From assembly GCA_045578725.1 (NCBI GenBank), contig JAZNKS010000086.1:11179-75178 (forward strand): DNA of 64,000 nucleotides. Direction: 5' to 3'. The position numbers were made by a program, and so were the translations under genes. Positions 15,979 to 25,106 of this stretch are shown here, piece after piece. Under the pieces are notes generated by a model that was not told where the DNA came from, made no database searches, and saw only the letters and a list, made by a program, of their open reading frames with translations. Source of the stretch: Flemingiibacterium sp045578725. Lineage in GTDB: Bacteria > Bacillota > Clostridia > Oscillospirales > CAG-272. Positions within the stretch are counted from its first letter, which is position 1, and the number at the start of each line of letters is the position of its first letter.

Positions 15979-16007
15979 TTGATTTGCCGCCCGAAAAGGG
16001 GTATAAT
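15979..16007 (+). promoter_or_regulatory. Promoter of the hrcA operon
   Basis: TTGATT (15979-15984), 17 bp, TATAAT (16002-16007), just upstream of the CIRCE operator. Confidence 0.85.
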
Positions 16008-16018
16008 GGTAGCAAAGG

Positions 16019-16045
16019 TTAGCACTTGAACACACCGAGTGCTAA
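16019..16045 (+). promoter_or_regulatory. CIRCE operator (HrcA binding site)
   Basis: TTAGCACTT-N9-GAGTGCTAA, one mismatch from the CIRCE consensus TTAGCACTC-N9-GAGTGCTAA. It covers the transcription start region, so HrcA represses its own operon until heat or misfolding inactivates it. Confidence 0.97.
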
Positions 16046-16072
16046 AACGACCCCGGTCGGGAGGTGAGATTC

Positions 16073-17137
16073 TTGTCAGGAGAGCCGATGGAGCTGTCCG
16101 AGCGCAAAAAGCAGATTCTGAAGGCGATCATCGACACGCACATCAATATGGGCGAGCCGGTGGGAAGCAAATATCTGACCCAGTACAAGGAGATCGCCTT
16201 TTCCTCGGCCACCATCCGCAACGAGATGGCGGAGCTGGAGGAGCTCGGGTATCTGGAGCAGCCGCACACCTCGGCGGGCCGGATCCCGTCCCAACTCGGC
16301 TACCGGTTCTATGTCGATCAGCTGATGCAGCAGTACCGCATGACCAGCGCGGAGATCTCCGAGCTGAACAAGCTGCTGGCGGCGCGGGTATCCGAGGTTG
16401 ACCGGATTCTCGACCGGGCGGCAAAGCTCATGTCGATGCTGACAAACTACACCGGTCTTGCGCTGACAAGAACCGACACCAAGCCGACCGTCGCGCGCTT
16501 TGATGCGATGTATCTCTCCCCCAGAAGCTTCATTCTTGTGATGCTGACGGATGCGGGAGCTGTCAAGACCCGGCAGATCCGGCTCGGCTTCGATGTCACC
16601 CGCGAGGCGCTGGAAAAGCTCACGATTGTCCTGTGCGACTGTGTGGCCGGGCGGACGATGGAGAGCATCACGCTTCCGGTCATCCTCGAGATGCAGATGC
16701 GGATGGGAAGCTACGAGGCGCTGATCAATCCGATTATCAAGACGGTCTGGGAGACCGTCAACGAGCCGGACGGCGGTGAGCTGATGTTTGACGGTGTCAA
16801 CAATCTGCTCAACTATCCCGAATTCTCGGACATTGACCGGGTCAAGGATGTTCTGGAGCTGTTTGACAGCAAGGAGGATCTCGCCGAGCTGATGTCCCAT
16901 GCGACGGGGGAGGGAACCAACGTCTACATCGGATCGGAGAACGCGGTCGAGGTGATGAACAACTCCTCGCTGATCTTCCGGACGGTCAAGTCCGGCGGAC
17001 GGGCGGTGGGAGCCATCGGTGTCATCGGCCCCAGGCGGATGGATTACGCCAAGGTGGTCACACTGGTGGACACGATGAGTGAAAATATCGGTCAGCTTCT
17101 GGACGGCAATCGCCTGACGGACGGCACCGATGAATAA
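16073..17137 (+). CDS. hrcA: Heat-inducible transcription repressor HrcA
   Basis: About 354 aa. N-terminal winged helix (ELSERKKQILKAIIDTHINM, then PVGSKYLTQ and SSATIRNEMAELEELGYLEQ, HTSAGRIPS) followed by the GAF-like HrcA dimer domain. It binds the CIRCE element upstream and represses hrcA-grpE-dnaK. First gene of the operon; grpE follows after 23 bp. Start: a TTG at 16073 follows GGAGGTGA by five bases. An ATG at 16088 behind AGGAG is a reasonable alternative that removes five residues. Confidence 0.97.
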   Translation: MSGEPMELSERKKQILKAIIDTHINMGEPVGSKYLTQYKEIAFSSATIRNEMAELEELGYLEQPHTSAGRIPSQLGYRFYVDQLMQQYRMTSAEISELNKLLAARVSEVDRILDRAAKLMSMLTNYTGLALTRTDTKPTVARFDAMYLSPRSFILVMLTDAGAVKTRQIRLGFDVTREALEKLTIVLCDCVAGRTMESITLPVILEMQMRMGSYEALINPIIKTVWETVNEPDGGELMFDGVNNLLNYPEFSDIDRVKDVLELFDSKEDLAELMSHATGEGTNVYIGSENAVEVMNNSSLIFRTVKSGGRAVGAIGVIGPRRMDYAKVVTLVDTMSENIGQLLDGNRLTDGTDE

Positions 17138-17160
17138 AGAAGAACAAGGCAGGAAACAAC

Positions 17161-17781
17161 ATGACGGAAGAAAAGAAGACAAACGGCGCTCCCGAGGCGG
17201 AGGCGGCGGTTCCCGAAACGGAAGCAGCAGCCAAAGCTGCAGCATCCGCCGATGCTGCTCCCGAGAGCAAAAAGGATAAAAAGAAGGAAGAAAAGATTCT
17301 GAAGGAAGAAGTCAAGGCGCTGAACCAGAAGCTTGCCGAGCTGACCGATGCCGCCGATAAGGCGAAGGCGGAGCTTGCCGAAACGACTGACAAGTATCTG
17401 CGGATTGCCGCCGAGTATGACAATTTCCGCCGCCGCTCCGCCAAGGAGCGCGAGGGCGTATACGCCGATGCCTATGCCGAGGCGCTGAAGGAAATCCTTC
17501 CTGTCATCGACAATCTGGAGCGGGCCGCCAATTTCACCGAGCCGGATAAGGTGCTCGAGGGACTTCAGCTGATCTTCAAGGGCGCCGACGATATGCTGGC
17601 AAAGCTCGGCGTGGAGGCGTTCGGCGCACCCGGCGACAGGTTCGATCCCAACATCCACAATGCCGTGATGCACGTGGAGGATGAAGCAATCGATGTCGAA
17701 ACCGTCATCGAGGTCTTCCAGAAGGGCTACAAAAAGGGCGACCGGATCATCCGCTATGCGATGGTCAAGGTTGCAAACTGA
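17161..17781 (+). CDS. grpE: Nucleotide exchange factor GrpE
   Basis: 206 aa. An acidic/Ala-rich N-terminal tail (residues 1-35), a long coiled coil (about 40-90, KEEKILKEEVKALNQKLAEL) and the beta domain with FDPNIHNAVMHVED, the GrpE signature. It speeds ADP release from DnaK. It lies between hrcA and dnaK (52-bp gap), so it is under CIRCE control. Confidence 0.97.
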   Translation: MTEEKKTNGAPEAEAAVPETEAAAKAAASADAAPESKKDKKKEEKILKEEVKALNQKLAELTDAADKAKAELAETTDKYLRIAAEYDNFRRRSAKEREGVYADAYAEALKEILPVIDNLERAANFTEPDKVLEGLQLIFKGADDMLAKLGVEAFGAPGDRFDPNIHNAVMHVEDEAIDVETVIEVFQKGYKKGDRIIRYAMVKVAN

Positions 17782-17833
17782 AAACCGTAAACAATTAACT
17801 TATCTATAAACATGATTTGGAGGAACAATTATC

Positions 17834-19678
17834 ATGGGAAAAATTATCGGTATCGACCTCGGTACAACCAACTCCTGCGTCGCCGTTTTTGAGGGCGGCG
17901 AGCCTACTGTTATTCCGAACCCCGAAGGCGCACGCACCACTCCTTCGGTTGTCGCATTCGCAAAGAGCGGCGAGCGTATGGTCGGTCAGGTCGCAAAGCG
18001 TCAGGCCATCACCAACCCCGACCGCACCATCGCTTCGATCAAGCGCCACATGGGCAGCGATTTCAAGGTTGCCATCGACGATAAGAAGTACACGCCTCAG
18101 GAGATTTCCGCTATGATTCTCCAGAAGCTGAAGGCGGATGCAGAGGCCTATCTCGGCACCACCGTCACCGAGGCGGTCATTACCGTTCCCGCTTACTTCA
18201 CCGACTCCCAGCGTCAGGCTACCAAGGATGCCGGCCGCATCGCGGGTCTGGATGTAAAGCGCATCATCAACGAGCCGACGGCAGCTGCTCTTGCATACGG
18301 CGTTGACAAGGACGGCACCGAGCAGAAGATCATGGTCTTCGACCTCGGCGGCGGTACCTTCGACGTTTCGCTGCTCGAAATCTCCGACGGCGTATTTGAG
18401 GTTCTGGCTACCAACGGCGGCACCCGCCTCGGCGGCGACGACTTCGGCCAGAGAATCATCGACTGGATCGCACAGGAATTCATGCGCGACAATGGCGGCA
18501 TCGATCTGCGTAAGGATAAGATGGCGCTTCAGCGCCTCAAGGAAGCCGCCGAAAAGGCCAAGATTGAGCTGTCCGGCGTGACCTCCTCGAACATCAATCT
18601 CCCCTTTATTACCGCCGATGCCACCGGCCCGAAGCATTTCGATGCGACTCTGACCCGCGCGAAGTTCAATGAGCTGACCGCCGATCTGGTTGAGCGCACG
18701 ATGATCCCCACCAAGAAGGCTCTGTCCGATGCCGGTCTGTCGGTCGGTCAGGTTGACAAGGTTCTGCTGGTCGGCGGCTCCACCCGTATCCCGGCCGTAC
18801 AGGATGCCGTAAAGAACTTCATCGGCAAGGATCCCTTCAAGGGCATCAATCCCGACGAGTGCGTAGCGCTGGGCGCGGCCATTCAGGGCGGCGTACTGGG
18901 CGGCGACGTCAAGGATCTGCTCCTTCTGGACGTAACGCCTCTGTCCCTGGGCATCGAAACCCTCGGCGGCGTTTTCAACCGCATCATCGACCGCAATACC
19001 ACCATCCCGGTCAAGAAGAGCCAGGTTTACTCCACCGCCGCAGACGGTCAGACCTCCGTTGAGATCCACGTTCTGCAGGGTGAGCGCGACATGGCCGCCG
19101 GCAATACGACCCTCGGCCGCTTCAGCCTCGACGGCATCGCTCCCGCTCCCCGCGGCGTGCCCCAGATTGAGGTCACCTTCGACATTGACGCCAACGGCAT
19201 CGTAAACGTTACCGCGAAGGATAAGGGTACCGGCAAGGAACAGCACATCACCATCACCTCCTCCACCAATATGTCCCAGGAGGACATCGACAAGGCTGTC
19301 AAGGATGCCGAGAAGTTTGCCGAGGAGGACAAGAAGCAGAAGGAAGCCGTTGAGGTCAAGAATCAGGCTGAAAACATGATCTTCCAGTCCGAGAAGACGC
19401 TCGGTGAGATCGGCGACAAGCTTTCCGAGGATGAGAAGGCGCCGGTGAAGGAGGCCATCGAGAAGCTGAAGGAGACCGTCAAGTCCGGCAATACCGAGGC
19501 CATCAAGGCCGATACCGAGGCGCTTCAGCAGGCCTTCTACAAGGTATCGGAGAAGCTGTATGCTCAGCAGGGCGGCGCGCAGGCCGGCCCCGATATGGGC
19601 GGCGCACAGTCCGGCCAGGGACAGGGAGATGACGGAACCTTCTACAACGCCGAATACGAAGACAAGACCGACAAATAA
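17834..19678 (+). CDS. dnaK: Molecular chaperone DnaK (Hsp70)
   Basis: 614 aa, normal length. ATPase domain with IGIDLGTTNSCVAVFEGG, DLGGGTFDVS and VLLVGGSTRIPAVQ; substrate domain after about residue 380 (DVTPLSLGIETLGG); C-terminal lid and a Gly/Gln-rich tail. Codon use is strongly biased (highly expressed). Preceded by TTGGAGGAAC. The stop codon overlaps the start of the next gene (TAATG). Works with GrpE and the DnaJ encoded at 20301. Confidence 0.98.
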   Translation: MGKIIGIDLGTTNSCVAVFEGGEPTVIPNPEGARTTPSVVAFAKSGERMVGQVAKRQAITNPDRTIASIKRHMGSDFKVAIDDKKYTPQEISAMILQKLKADAEAYLGTTVTEAVITVPAYFTDSQRQATKDAGRIAGLDVKRIINEPTAAALAYGVDKDGTEQKIMVFDLGGGTFDVSLLEISDGVFEVLATNGGTRLGGDDFGQRIIDWIAQEFMRDNGGIDLRKDKMALQRLKEAAEKAKIELSGVTSSNINLPFITADATGPKHFDATLTRAKFNELTADLVERTMIPTKKALSDAGLSVGQVDKVLLVGGSTRIPAVQDAVKNFIGKDPFKGINPDECVALGAAIQGGVLGGDVKDLLLLDVTPLSLGIETLGGVFNRIIDRNTTIPVKKSQVYSTAADGQTSVEIHVLQGERDMAAGNTTLGRFSLDGIAPAPRGVPQIEVTFDIDANGIVNVTAKDKGTGKEQHITITSSTNMSQEDIDKAVKDAEKFAEEDKKQKEAVEVKNQAENMIFQSEKTLGEIGDKLSEDEKAPVKEAIEKLKETVKSGNTEAIKADTEALQQAFYKVSEKLYAQQGGAQAGPDMGGAQSGQGQGDDGTFYNAEYEDKTDK

Positions 19679-20115
19679 TGTTTCTTGACGATATGTCCGT
19701 CGGGATGGAGATCACCACCGAGCCGGTGATGATCGATCGGGAAAAGATGATCGCCTTTTCAAGGGAATACGATCCGTTCCCTATCCATACCGACGAGGAA
19801 TATGCAAAGAAATCGCGTTTCGGGCAGATCATAGCGCCCGGCGTCATGAGCTTCATGGCCGTCTGGCGCGGGATCGCCGGGAGTGAACTGATCGGCAATG
19901 AGCTCGTAGCCGGAAAATCGACGAAGATCGAATGGTCGGCACCGGTATTTGCCGGCGATGTACTCACCGGAAAGGGAAGAGTCACCCGCATCGAGCGCCG
20001 CAATCCCTACAACGGGATCATGGAGCTCACGCTGGATGTCACCAATCAGAAGGGAGAGCCGGTTCTGGTCGGCGTGATCGAATCGGTGATCCGTTACCGT
20101 ACACCGCAGAATTAA
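19678..20115 (+). CDS. MaoC-like hot-dog dehydratase/hydratase
   Basis: 145 aa single hot-dog domain of the MaoC/(R)-hydratase type. The catalytic dyad D32 and H37 lies in EYDPFPIHTDEEYA, followed by FGQIIAPGVMSFMAVWR. Family members hydrate enoyl-CoA or enoyl-ACP. The ATG overlaps the dnaK stop (TAATG) and has no clear binding site of its own, so it is probably translated by coupling and made under heat-shock control. Closed by a terminator at 20121-20155. Such a gene is not a usual member of the dnaK operon; its substrate here is unknown. Confidence 0.85.
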   Translation: MFLDDMSVGMEITTEPVMIDREKMIAFSREYDPFPIHTDEEYAKKSRFGQIIAPGVMSFMAVWRGIAGSELIGNELVAGKSTKIEWSAPVFAGDVLTGKGRVTRIERRNPYNGIMELTLDVTNQKGEPVLVGVIESVIRYRTPQN

Positions 20116-20120
20116 CGCAG

Positions 20121-20155
20121 AAATCGCCGGCCTGTCCGGCGATTTCCCGCTTTTT
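20121..20155 (+). terminator. Intrinsic terminator of the hrcA-grpE-dnaK-maoC operon
   Basis: Stem AAATCGCCGG/CCGGCGATTT, loop CCTGT, then CCCGC and five T. Confidence 0.85.
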
Positions 20156-20186
20156 CGGAAAACGGCGCGAAGTTTACAAATTATTG

Positions 20187-20215
20187 TTTATTTCGGGCGC
20201 GGAATATAGTATAAT
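20187..20215 (+). promoter_or_regulatory. Promoter of dnaJ
   Basis: TTTATT (20187-20192), 17 bp, TATAAT (20210-20215). No CIRCE element is visible here, unlike at hrcA. Confidence 0.65.
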
Positions 20216-20300
20216 AAAAAGAGTTTTGACCCGACAACAGACAATCAAGGAGCAGAAGGAAGCCGCACCCGGGATCGGGAATGGCGGCAAAGGTACAGAT

Positions 20301-21452
20301 ATGGCAGACAAACGCGATTATTACGAAGTGCTGGGTGTGGACAAGAGCGCCGATGAGGCCTCGATCAAGAAGGCTTACCGCACGCTGGCCAAGAAATATC
20401 ATCCCGATATGAATCCGGGCGATGCCGAGGCGGAGAGGAATTTCAAGGAGGTCAATGAGGCCTACGCTGTTCTCTCCGATGCGGATAAGAAGGCGAAGTA
20501 CGATCAGTACGGCTTTGCCGGCGTGGATCCGCAGGCGGGCTTCGGCGAAGGAGGATTCGGGGGAGGATTCGGCGGCTTTGATGCCGGCGACATCTTCGGC
20601 GATATCTTCGGAAGCTTCTTCGGAGGCGGTACGGGATCCTCGGGGGCCAGACGGAACGGCCCGGTGCGCGGCAACGATATCATGCAGCGGGTGGTCATCT
20701 CCTTTGAGGAAGCGGCCTTCGGCTGCAAGAAGGAAATTTCCTACGGCAGCGTTGAAAAGTGTCCCGAATGCGATGCATCGGGCGCCAAGAAGGGAACGAA
20801 GCCCGAAACCTGTCAGGCCTGCCACGGAAGCGGTCAGATCCGCGTGACCCAGCGCACGGTGCTGGGCATGATGCAAACCACCAAGCCCTGCGACACCTGC
20901 GGCGGCACGGGCAAGATTATCAAGGAGCCCTGCGATTACTGCCGCGGCAAGGGATATGTTAAGAATACCCGCAAGCTGGAGGTCACCATTCCGGCCGGCA
21001 TCGATGACGGTCAGCGTGTCGCCATCCGGGGCAAGGGTGACTGCGGCCGAAACGGCGGCCCGGCCGGCGACCTGATCATCTCGGTCAGCGTCCGTCCGCA
21101 TCCGATCTTTGAGCGCGAGGGCTATGACATCTACTGCGAGGTGCCGATCACCTTTGCGGAGGCGGCGCTCGGCGCGGAGATCCAGATCCCCACGCTGGAG
21201 GGACAGATCCCCTATAACATTCCGGAGGGCACCGAAAGCGGCACCTCCTTCACCCTGCGCGGCAAGGGTATTCAGATGGTCAACGGCAAGAACCGGGGCG
21301 ATCTGATCTTCACGGTTACGATCGAAACGCCGAAGGGGCTGACCGAAAATCAGAAGAATCTCCTTCGCCAGTTCGCCGACAGCCTCGGCGAGAAAAACAG
21401 CACGAAAAAATCCAGCTTCGGCGAAAAAATCAAGAAGCTGTTCAACAAGTAA
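20301..21452 (+). CDS. dnaJ: Molecular chaperone DnaJ (Hsp40)
   Basis: 383 aa. J domain (DYYEVLGVDKSADEASIKKA with HPD in KKYHPDMNPG), Gly/Phe-rich linker (about 75-125), four zinc-finger repeats (CPECDASG, CQACHGSG, CDTCGGTG, CDYCRGKG; the first has Ala where Gly is usual) and two C-terminal substrate-binding domains. The start is MADKRDYYEV; an upstream in-frame extension lies before the promoter and is not coding. Separated from dnaK by a terminator and a new promoter; followed after 11 bp by a lipoprotein gene. Confidence 0.97.
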   Translation: MADKRDYYEVLGVDKSADEASIKKAYRTLAKKYHPDMNPGDAEAERNFKEVNEAYAVLSDADKKAKYDQYGFAGVDPQAGFGEGGFGGGFGGFDAGDIFGDIFGSFFGGGTGSSGARRNGPVRGNDIMQRVVISFEEAAFGCKKEISYGSVEKCPECDASGAKKGTKPETCQACHGSGQIRVTQRTVLGMMQTTKPCDTCGGTGKIIKEPCDYCRGKGYVKNTRKLEVTIPAGIDDGQRVAIRGKGDCGRNGGPAGDLIISVSVRPHPIFEREGYDIYCEVPITFAEAALGAEIQIPTLEGQIPYNIPEGTESGTSFTLRGKGIQMVNGKNRGDLIFTVTIETPKGLTENQKNLLRQFADSLGEKNSTKKSSFGEKIKKLFNK

Positions 21453-21463
21453 GAGGTAAGACA

Positions 21464-22243
21464 ATGAAAAAACTGACTTCATGGGTACTGATTCTTGCGC
21501 TGGCTTTCATGCTTTGTGCCTGCGGCGAAACGGTAAAGGACGAGGAAAAGCATCTTGGCGTGATGGAGGAATTCGATGCCCGCCTGGACGCAGCATTTGC
21601 GGCTGTGGAGGATGCGTACGCATCCGGCGATGAGGAGAAGATTCTCGAGGCCGAGGCCGCGCTTGAAGCCGTACAGCGGGAATACGAAAAGGCGGCCGCC
21701 GAAATCGGCCCCACCGAAAACAATCCCGAAGAGAAGCCTGCGGAGAATCCCGAGGAGATGCCTGCGGAGGGCCCCATCTACATCATCGGCGACGAGGATG
21801 ACTGGTCGGACGAGGATGACTGGGAGGACTGGGATGAATGGGAGGACGAAGAGGAAACCGAGCATCCGCTGACTCTGAACGATTGGATTTTTGAGAAGGA
21901 CGGCACAACCTACAAGTTCAGCTTTGAATTTGAGCTTGACTACTTCAGCCTCAGCTATTTCAGCATGAATGACGGCAAGGAGCGGCTCGGCTGGACGGTT
22001 CCGTGGGCGGAATCCTCCGGCGCCATGTACAAGGGCTGCGAGAATTCCGACTGGTACATCGAACTGGCCGTTGATTCCGCCGATCCCGGCAGCTCGCACG
22101 TTACGATCCCCTACTCAAAGGAAGTCTGGCGTGCCACGCTGATCGGGTCCGACCGGAAAACGCTGGAGCTTGCCCGCTTTGAGGATAACGGCAAGGGACA
22201 GCCCGGCAAGCTGATTGAAAAGTGGCATTTCCTGCCCGACTGA
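21464..22243 (+). CDS. Hypothetical acidic lipoprotein
   Basis: 259 aa: MKKLTSWVLILALAFMLCAC, a signal peptide with lipobox. Then a helical segment (about 30-75, EEFDARLDAAFAAVEDAYAS), a Pro/Glu linker, a remarkable run of Asp/Glu/Trp (about 110-135, DDWSDEDDWEDWDEW), and a C-terminal beta-rich domain (about 140-259). I recognise no family. It lies between dnaJ and prmA with gaps of 11 and 18 bp, so it is probably co-transcribed. The acidic run could bind cations or basic peptides; this is a guess. Confidence 0.8.
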   Translation: MKKLTSWVLILALAFMLCACGETVKDEEKHLGVMEEFDARLDAAFAAVEDAYASGDEEKILEAEAALEAVQREYEKAAAEIGPTENNPEEKPAENPEEMPAEGPIYIIGDEDDWSDEDDWEDWDEWEDEEETEHPLTLNDWIFEKDGTTYKFSFEFELDYFSLSYFSMNDGKERLGWTVPWAESSGAMYKGCENSDWYIELAVDSADPGSSHVTIPYSKEVWRATLIGSDRKTLELARFEDNGKGQPGKLIEKWHFLPD

Positions 22244-22261
22244 TACTTACAGGAGAAACTT

Positions 22262-23182
22262 ATGAACTGGACACAGCTGAAGGTCACGGTGAAGACGTGC
22301 GATATCGATCGCACCGCGGCCATTATGAGTATGCTGGACAACGGCATTCTGATTGAGGATTACAGCGATATTGAGGTCGGTCTGAAGACGGTCTACGGCG
22401 ATCTGATCGACGAAAATATCCTGAACGCCGACAAATCGCACGGCGCGGTATCCCTGTACATCCCCGAGGACAAGAATTACAACGATTACACCGCTTTCCT
22501 GCGTGAGCGCTTCGCATCCGAGGGGATTGAAGCAAAGATGGAGCTTATCGGCGTTGACGAGGAGGAGTGGTCCACCGCCTGGAAGAAGTATTATCATCCG
22601 ATCCGTGTCGGCGAGCGGTTGGTCATTGTTCCCGCATGGGAGAAATACGAGGCGGCAGAGAAGGATGTCATCGTGCGCATGGATCCCGGCATGGCATTCG
22701 GCACCGGCACGCACGAAACCACCCGCCTCGTCTGCTCGATGATCGAGAAGTATCTCGTTCCCGGTCAGCGGGTGCTGGATGTGGGCACGGGAAGCGGCAT
22801 TCTGTCGATCTGCGCCTCCAAGCTCGGCGCCGCCGAATGCTTTGCCTGCGATATTGATCCCGTTGCGGTCCGCGTGGCCGAGGAAAACTGCAGGGACAAC
22901 GGATGCACAAACATCACCTGCGCGGTTTCGGATCTGCTGAAGGATGTCACGGGCGGACCTTACGATTTTGCGGTGGCCAACATTGTGGCGGACATCATCA
23001 TCCGGATGTCCGCTGACATCGCCGATTACCTGAAGCCGGGCGCGCTGATTGTTACCTCCGGCATTATCGAACGGTATGCCGACGATGTGGTTTCGGCGAT
23101 GGAAGGCCGGGGCTTCACACTTGTCGAAAAGATGATGGAGAGCGATTGGTGCGCCATTGCCTTCCGCCGTGCCGCCGTTTGA
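22262..23182 (+). CDS. prmA: Ribosomal protein L11 methyltransferase PrmA
   Basis: 306 aa. An N-terminal L11-recognition domain (about 1-110, with WSTAWKKYYHPIRVGERLVI) and a SAM-dependent methyltransferase domain: PGMAFGTGTHETTRL, motif I VLDVGTGSGILSICASKLGA, and VANIVADIIIRM. It trimethylates amino groups of ribosomal protein L11. Neighbourhood dnaJ-prmA-rsmE is common in Firmicutes. Confidence 0.96.
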   Translation: MNWTQLKVTVKTCDIDRTAAIMSMLDNGILIEDYSDIEVGLKTVYGDLIDENILNADKSHGAVSLYIPEDKNYNDYTAFLRERFASEGIEAKMELIGVDEEEWSTAWKKYYHPIRVGERLVIVPAWEKYEAAEKDVIVRMDPGMAFGTGTHETTRLVCSMIEKYLVPGQRVLDVGTGSGILSICASKLGAAECFACDIDPVAVRVAEENCRDNGCTNITCAVSDLLKDVTGGPYDFAVANIVADIIIRMSADIADYLKPGALIVTSGIIERYADDVVSAMEGRGFTLVEKMMESDWCAIAFRRAAV

Positions 23183-23250
23183 TGGGCATCCTGGAGCTTT
23201 CTATCTCGGCGAAATGACGAACAAATATGAACAAACTGTAAAATACAGCG

Positions 23251-23279
23251 AAAAAAGCGGTCGAAACGGCCGCTTTTTT
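23251..23279. terminator. Bidirectional intrinsic terminator
   Basis: AAAAAAGCGG/CCGCTTTTTT around TCGAAACGG; symmetrical A and T tracts. Confidence 0.9.
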
Positions 23280-23310
23280 GAATTTTTCTCCGGAAATTTG
23301 TCAAAACAAT

Positions 23311-23339
23311 TTGACAAAATGCTGAAAATGGTGTATAAT
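23311..23339 (+). promoter_or_regulatory. Promoter of rsmE
   Basis: TTGACA, 17 bp, TATAAT: full consensus. Confidence 0.9.
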
Positions 23340-23410
23340 ATAGAACGGGCCGCGGAAGGCAGTCGGCGACTTGCCGGCCGGATTGCGGCACAAATCTGTG
23401 TGAGGACATT

Positions 23411-24196
23411 ATGCCGCGATTTTTTCTCTCGGCTTCCAACATCCGCGACGGGCTTGTTACCGTGACCGGAGAGGATGCCGTGCACATCTCCCGCTCCCTG
23501 CGGATGCGGCCGGGCGAGAGAATAACCGTCTGCGATATGCAGAAAATCGAATATCTCTGCGAAATCGAAGCGTTCACCTCCGATACGGTCACGGCGAAAA
23601 TCCTGTCATCGAAGCCGAGCGATACCGAGCCGCCCTGCGAAATCCGCCTCTATCAGGCCCTGCCGAAAGCGGACAAGCTGGATACCATCATCCAGAAGGC
23701 CGTGGAATCGGGCGCGTCTGTCATTGTTCCGTTTGAAAGCGAGCGGACGGTGGTAAGGGAAGCCGGTAATCAGGCACGGGATCAGAAGAAGCTGGAGCGG
23801 CGAAGCCGGATTGCGCTGGAGGCTGCCAAGCAATGCGGCAGGGGGATCATACCGACGGTCGGTGCACCGCTGTCCTACCCCAAAATGCTGGAGGCGGCCG
23901 CAGACTGCGAGCTGAAGCTCTTCTTTTACGAGGGCGACGGAACCGTATCGCTTCCCGAGCTTCTTCGCAGGGAATACCCGATGGGGCAGATCCCGAAAAG
24001 CATTGCCATCGTCATCGGCGCGGAGGGAGGCTTCTCCCTTCATGAAACCGAAGCGGCGAGAGAAGCCGGCTTTTTGCTGGCGGGACTCGGGCGGCGGATT
24101 CTCCGGTGCGAAACGGCATCCGGCTTTGCGCTGGCCTGCCTTGCCTATCAATTTGAATTAAGTACAACAAACAAAGATGGAGAGTATCATGGTTAA
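23411..24196 (+). CDS. rsmE: 16S rRNA m3U1498 methyltransferase RsmE
   Basis: 261 aa SPOUT methyltransferase. N-terminal PUA-like domain (MPRFFLSASNIRDG, HISRSLRMRPGERI) and a C-terminal knotted domain with the SAM-binding IVIGAEGGFSLHETEAA and LGRRILRCETASGFAL. It methylates N3 of U1498 in 16S rRNA. The end overlaps the next gene by 8 nt. Confidence 0.96.
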   Translation: MPRFFLSASNIRDGLVTVTGEDAVHISRSLRMRPGERITVCDMQKIEYLCEIEAFTSDTVTAKILSSKPSDTEPPCEIRLYQALPKADKLDTIIQKAVESGASVIVPFESERTVVREAGNQARDQKKLERRSRIALEAAKQCGRGIIPTVGAPLSYPKMLEAAADCELKLFFYEGDGTVSLPELLRREYPMGQIPKSIAIVIGAEGGFSLHETEAAREAGFLLAGLGRRILRCETASGFALACLAYQFELSTTNKDGEYHG

Positions 24197-24959
24197 GAGT
24201 AATCCGAGCAATTCCAAGGCGGAGAAGAAAGCCCGCCAGATGAAGCAGAGCGAGCTGAAGTTCAACCGTCTTGTGTGCGTTTTCGCCGCCGTTATGGCCG
24301 CGGTTGTCGCCCTGCTCAATATCAAGAAATCCGGAGCGGCAGAGGTCAATTTCATTCTCTATGTCCTGCCTGTGCTGGCGATTGTGTCCGGCGTCGCGCT
24401 TGCCGGTGCCATCGTATGGCATATCCTCTCGAAGGGGAAGGATCAGAGTGAGCGGCTGCTTACCAGCTCCATGCTGATCGGTGCGGCGGCTGTCCTCTTC
24501 GGCTCGTCCATGATGTATCTCTTCTTCGTCGGTGCGGGGGATGTGATCGTGATTCTGATCGCCGCTCTCATCCTCTATGCCGTTCACAGCATCTACCCGG
24601 CACCGTTCTTCGCCTATTCGCTGGCGGCGGCCATTGCCATGGGTCTTGTCAAGTATGCAGGCATGAGCACCCCCGATTCGCTGGTTGCGGGCTTTATCAC
24701 CGTTTCCGGCATCGCGGCGATTGCATGGGCTGTGCTGATGGCCATCACCGGCCTTCTGATGCTCGCAAAGAAGGGAATCACCGTTGGCGGTGTGAGCCTC
24801 CCCTCCTCCGATGCCGGTCTGTGGCTTGTTACGGCCGCATTCACGCTGATCGGCGGACTGCTTCCGTTTCTTTATGCCGCGGCGGCGCTCTCGGCGCTGA
24901 TCGCCCTGCTGGTGGTCTATCTGATCGCTGTGATCGCCCGTACCGTTGCCATGATGTGA
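24189..24959 (+). CDS. Hypothetical multi-pass membrane protein
   Basis: 256 aa. A basic N-terminal 25 residues (KAEKKARQMKQSELKF), then about seven hydrophobic segments (roughly 28-45, 55-77, 90-112, 113-150, 160-190, 210-230, 232-254). I recognise no family. I chose the ATG at 24189 because GGAGAG precedes it; it overlaps rsmE by 8 nt, so the two are co-transcribed. No catalytic motif is visible. Confidence 0.75.
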   Translation: MVKSNPSNSKAEKKARQMKQSELKFNRLVCVFAAVMAAVVALLNIKKSGAAEVNFILYVLPVLAIVSGVALAGAIVWHILSKGKDQSERLLTSSMLIGAAAVLFGSSMMYLFFVGAGDVIVILIAALILYAVHSIYPAPFFAYSLAAAIAMGLVKYAGMSTPDSLVAGFITVSGIAAIAWAVLMAITGLLMLAKKGITVGGVSLPSSDAGLWLVTAAFTLIGGLLPFLYAAAALSALIALLVVYLIAVIARTVAMM

Positions 24960-25024
24960 GTCCTGCGCTTTCGGCAAAGTGCTCAAAAACTTGTGAATAA
25001 TTCGTTAATTATTTTGACCGCCTA

Positions 25025-25053
25025 TTGAAATCCCACAAAAACGGGTGTAAAAT
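25025..25053 (+). promoter_or_regulatory. Promoter of the PucR-type regulator
   Basis: TTGAAA (25025-25030), 17 bp, TAAAAT (25048-25053). The gap from 24959 holds nothing else I can name. Confidence 0.7.
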
Positions 25054-25106
25054 ATAGGTTGGATTCTATTACATACTATCGGTAAATTTTTGAAAGGAGG
25101 CGCCTT

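Noticed and set aside
17804..19246. 480-codon frame antisense to dnaK
   Set aside because: A shadow of strongly biased GC-rich codons; dnaK on the other strand is certain, and the antisense frame has no ribosome site or recognisable domain.
19932..20300. N-terminal extension of DnaJ
   Set aside because: The extension crosses a terminator and the dnaJ promoter; the J domain begins at MADKRDYYEV.
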